Below are positions 5,774-7,304 of a stretch of DNA of 7,304 nucleotides, in pieces. The notes beneath the pieces were generated by a model that was given only the letters and a program-made list of their open reading frames with translations, was not told where the DNA came from and did not search any database. Made by a program: the position numbers and the translations under genes. The stretch is from an uncultured Atopobium sp. (GTDB lineage: Bacteria; Actinomycetota; Coriobacteriia; Coriobacteriales; Atopobiaceae): contig CALBBS010000273.1 of assembly GCA_937926845.1 (NCBI GenBank), forward strand, positions 1 to 7,304, read 5' to 3'. How positions within the stretch are numbered: the stretch's first letter is position 1; each line of letters starts with the position of its first letter.

Positions 5774-6616
5774 ACGAGCTCCCGCGCGTTGGCGGAACGT
5801 CAACTGCTCTGAAGGAACCTTAATATTTACGATAAAATCGCCAGTTGCAGAACCATTTGTTCCTGCATTTCCCATTCCAGGTACTCTGACCTGGTCACCA
5901 TCATGTGAATTAGCTGGTACATCAACCATAATTTCGCTTGGAGACAAAACACGTCCAGAACCACCACAAACGTCGCATGGGTCCTGTACAACGTGCCCAG
6001 CGCCTTCACACTCTGGACAGTCAACTCTAAACTTACCTACTCCAAAAATGGAAGAAAGATCAATGTCAATATGGCCCGTTCCGTGGCAGGTAGGACAGGT
6101 AGTTGCCTCAGCTTTATGCTGAGATCCCTTACCAGCACAAGCATCACAAGTAATAAAGCGCTGATACGTGATACCTTTCTTGACGCCATTTTTAGCGTCT
6201 GTATCATTCAGTGTTAAGTCGTAGACAATATCTGCGCCAGTCTGAGGCTTGTATGCACGAGAGCGCTTTTGAGATTTAGTAGTCCAATTAGTAAAGTTGA
6301 TATCACCAAACGGGAAGCCTCCCTCAAAAGGAGAACCTCCATAGGCAGATCCACCAGGATAACCAGAAGGACTATAGCCGCCGCCATAGAAAGAACCGCT
6401 TCTCATAGCGTCATAACGACGGCGTTTCTCGGCATCTGACAGAACAGCATATGCCTCAGAAACCTCTTTAAAACGCTCTTCAGCATCGGGCTCTTTATTG
6501 ATGTCTGGATGAAGCTTACGAGCTTTAGTTTGAAAAGCTTTTCTAATTTCTTCAGCTGTCGCGGACTCAGAAACACCAAGGATGGCGTAATAGTCCTTTT
6601 CGTTCATAGCAGCCAT
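5510..6616 (-). CDS. Membrane-anchored DnaJ-like protein (J, G/F/Y, zinc finger, CTD-I, three TM segments)
   Basis: This is a second J-protein of 368 residues. It should recruit DnaK through its J-domain (about 7-70, HPD at 36-38). A Gly/Tyr/Phe/Pro-rich linker (about 73-105) follows, then a zinc region with four CxxC motifs (C157, C174, C200, C214) and the rest of CTD-I (VDVPANSHDGDQVRVPGMG, 231-249; GDFIVNIKV, 259-267). At residue 274 the family pattern FxRxG is reached (FRQRAG), but instead of CTD-II there are hydrophobic stretches at about 282-297, 299-318 and 332-358. I chose ATG 6616 because GGAGAG lies 5 nt before it; a TTG six codons upstream has no suitable site, and a third option is ATG 6607. 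By the positive-inside rule the charged 319-331 loop and the N-terminus would be cytoplasmic and the C-terminus outside. It precedes the soluble dnaJ by 33 nt. Class A-like identity is firm; membrane insertion is inferred from hydrophobicity. Confidence 0.9.
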   Translation of the reverse strand: MAAMNEKDYYAILGVSESATAEEIRKAFQTKARKLHPDINKEPDAEERFKEVSEAYAVLSDAEKRRRYDAMRSGSFYGGGYSPSGYPGGSAYGGSPFEGGFPFGDINFTNWTTKSQKRSRAYKPQTGADIVYDLTLNDTDAKNGVKKGITYQRFITCDACAGKGSQHKAEATTCPTCHGTGHIDIDLSSIFGVGKFRVDCPECEGAGHVVQDPCDVCGGSGRVLSPSEIMVDVPANSHDGDQVRVPGMGNAGTNGSATGDFIVNIKVPSEQLTFRQRAGARITGITAMLFVFVALNLRSPLFAIVLIPLLIFGIRNVLADGVKMNAGWWRSFANAFVSGIINGAFYSIIIMTLYACTAGLGHVGYMGI

Positions 6617-6668
6617 GAAATCTCTCCGATTCAACCCATTACAAAATCTGCATCACGAGAACGTTTGA

Positions 6669-6682
6669 AAGTGTACCCACTT
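6669..6682 (-). repeat. Small inverted repeat AAGTG-4 nt-CACTT in the spacer
   Basis: Perfect 5-bp arms flank a 4-nt loop (GGTA on the minus strand). It overlaps the only plausible -10 hexamer, so it could be a weak operator or a hairpin near the 5' end of the transcript. It is short enough to occur by chance. Confidence 0.3.
6670..6675 (-). promoter_or_regulatory. Possible -10 element TACACT upstream of the dnaJ-like gene
   Basis: TACACT fits the TAnnnT pattern of a vegetative -10 element and would give a leader of roughly 45 nt before the ATG at 6616. The hexamer at 17-bp spacing upstream (GCATTA) does not resemble TTGACA, and there is no correctly placed TG extension. This is a weak candidate in the only spacer large enough for a promoter. 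Confidence 0.2.
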
Positions 6683-6710
6683 GTTTTGAACTTAATGCAG
6701 CACAAACGCG

Positions 6711-7304
6711 TTACAAACGTAAATCCCAAAGACGTCCATAGAGCTCATTGCCAAGCAGCCAGCCCTTCTCGGTAGGCTTATATGAAGCTCCAGTCCTAGA
6801 ATTTGCCGCATCAACGTGAACTAACAGCCCATCTCGTACGCACGCATCAAACACATCATGTAGACGCGATGCGCCAAATACCTGCTCAGACTCATCTAAA
6901 AGCGCAGGTAAAATTGGCTCCATAAGTCGAGTGTGCAGCATCAAATCTTCTGCCACAGCTTCTCTTTGAGTCAGAAATTCAACATCAAACTCTGTCGAGA
7001 AAAGCGACGCACCTTCAGCAATTTTTCTTGGAGCATCAAGAACCACCAGTCGCGCACGAACGGCATTTTGCGGACGCTGTGGCAAAGAGATGTTCTTCTC
7101 TGCAAACACATCATACTCAGATGCAGTCAACATACTTGCAGCACTCGTGCCAAGACCAAGGTACGACTCGCCTGTCCAGTACATCTTATTGTGCTTACAG
7201 CTCTTCTGATTGCGAGCATAACTTGCCACCTCGTAGCGTTCAAACCCCGCCGCTTGAAGCACCTTTGAGGCCGCCTGCATTCGATCTGCCTGCACGTCAT
7301 AAGC
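6711..7304 (-). CDS. hemW: HemW-type radical SAM protein (haem chaperone), C-terminal 197 residues (5' part outside window)
   Basis: HemW, formerly called HemN-like or oxygen-independent coproporphyrinogen oxidase-like, is a radical-SAM-fold haem-binding chaperone. The first visible codons (AYDVQADRMQAA) are internal; the gene enters from the right edge in the same frame, so a GTG at 7295 is not its start. Visible family features: GFERYEVASYAR (20-31 of the visible part), the CKHNKMYWTGESYLGLGTSA stretch (36-55), matching the usual C.HN..YW....YLG.G block, and a C-terminal winged-helix-like domain (EDLMLHTRL to TEKGWLLGNELYGRL). The common GAGAHS ending reads GTSAAS here. The radical SAM cysteines lie outside the window, so catalytic competence cannot be judged. 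It ends 94 nt before the dnaJ-like gene; hemW next to heat-shock genes is common, but hrcA, which often follows, is missing. Confidence 0.88.
   Translation of the reverse strand, partial: AYDVQADRMQAASKVLQAAGFERYEVASYARNQKSCKHNKMYWTGESYLGLGTSAASMLTASEYDVFAEKNISLPQRPQNAVRARLVVLDAPRKIAEGASLFSTEFDVEFLTQREAVAEDLMLHTRLMEPILPALLDESEQVFGASRLHDVFDACVRDGLLVHVDAANSRTGASYKPTEKGWLLGNELYGRLWDLRL

Larger units (their letters stand above)
6617..6710. other. 94-bp intergenic spacer between hemW and the first dnaJ-like gene
   Basis: This is the longest non-coding stretch in the window. I see no CIRCE element (the TTAGCACTC inverted repeat bound by HrcA), no HAIR box for HspR, and no GC-rich hairpin followed by a T run. 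It holds a possible -10 hexamer, a small hairpin and the ribosome binding site of the downstream gene (GGAGAG at about 6622-6627 in minus orientation). Confidence 0.7.

Noticed and set aside
5592..6122. 176-residue open frame on the plus strand opposite the membrane J-protein
   Set aside because: It is antisense to a gene with clear J-domain and zinc motifs, has no recognisable domain and no convincing ribosome binding site; its low-complexity composition mirrors the opposite strand.
1..7304. Mobile element, CRISPR array, tRNA or riboswitch
   Set aside because: I found no terminal inverted repeats, transposase-like frames, regularly spaced repeats or tRNA-like folds; coding density leaves only one spacer near 100 bp.

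Overview
The window is a compact housekeeping locus, entirely on the minus strand, from what looks like a Coriobacteriia actinobacterium (Atopobium/Lancefieldella/Olsenella type). This assignment is inferred from the protein flavour (TKxD-type Era, the N-terminus of RecO, the style of HemW), moderate G+C, and a gene order that mixes Firmicutes-like and Actinobacteria-like elements. No phage, IS, CRISPR, tRNA or rRNA is visible. The longest stretch without a gene is 94 bp.

In the direction of transcription (right to left) the layout is: the C-terminal part of hemW (7304-6711); a 94-bp spacer that is the only plausible place for a promoter; a DnaJ-like protein ending in membrane segments (6616-5510); a standard type I dnaJ (5476-4283); an mtaB-type tRNA methylthiotransferase (4283-3012); phoH (3000-2041); ybeY (2039-1530); dgkA/undecaprenol kinase (1530-1153); era (1140-202); and the start of recO (199-1, cut by the window edge). 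Junctions from dnaJ to recO range from 1-nt overlaps (TAATG, twice) to 12-nt gaps, so these genes are probably co-transcribed and partly translationally coupled.

Functionally the locus combines protein folding (two J-proteins), tRNA modification (MtaB), ribosome and 16S rRNA maturation (PhoH, YbeY, Era), envelope lipid recycling (DgkA), recombinational repair (RecO) and haem handling (HemW). YbeY, Era and PhoH are linked to rRNA processing in other bacteria.

The part most worth a second look is the first J-protein. It has a J-domain, a G/F/Y-rich linker, four CxxCxGxG zinc motifs and the first C-terminal substrate-binding domain. Where CTD-II and the dimerisation region should be, it has about three hydrophobic segments. 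This suggests a membrane-tethered class A-like DnaJ next to the soluble one. A second, more speculative signal is an in-frame A_AAA_AAG heptamer near the end of dnaJ, in the correct phase for a -1 shift into mtaB.
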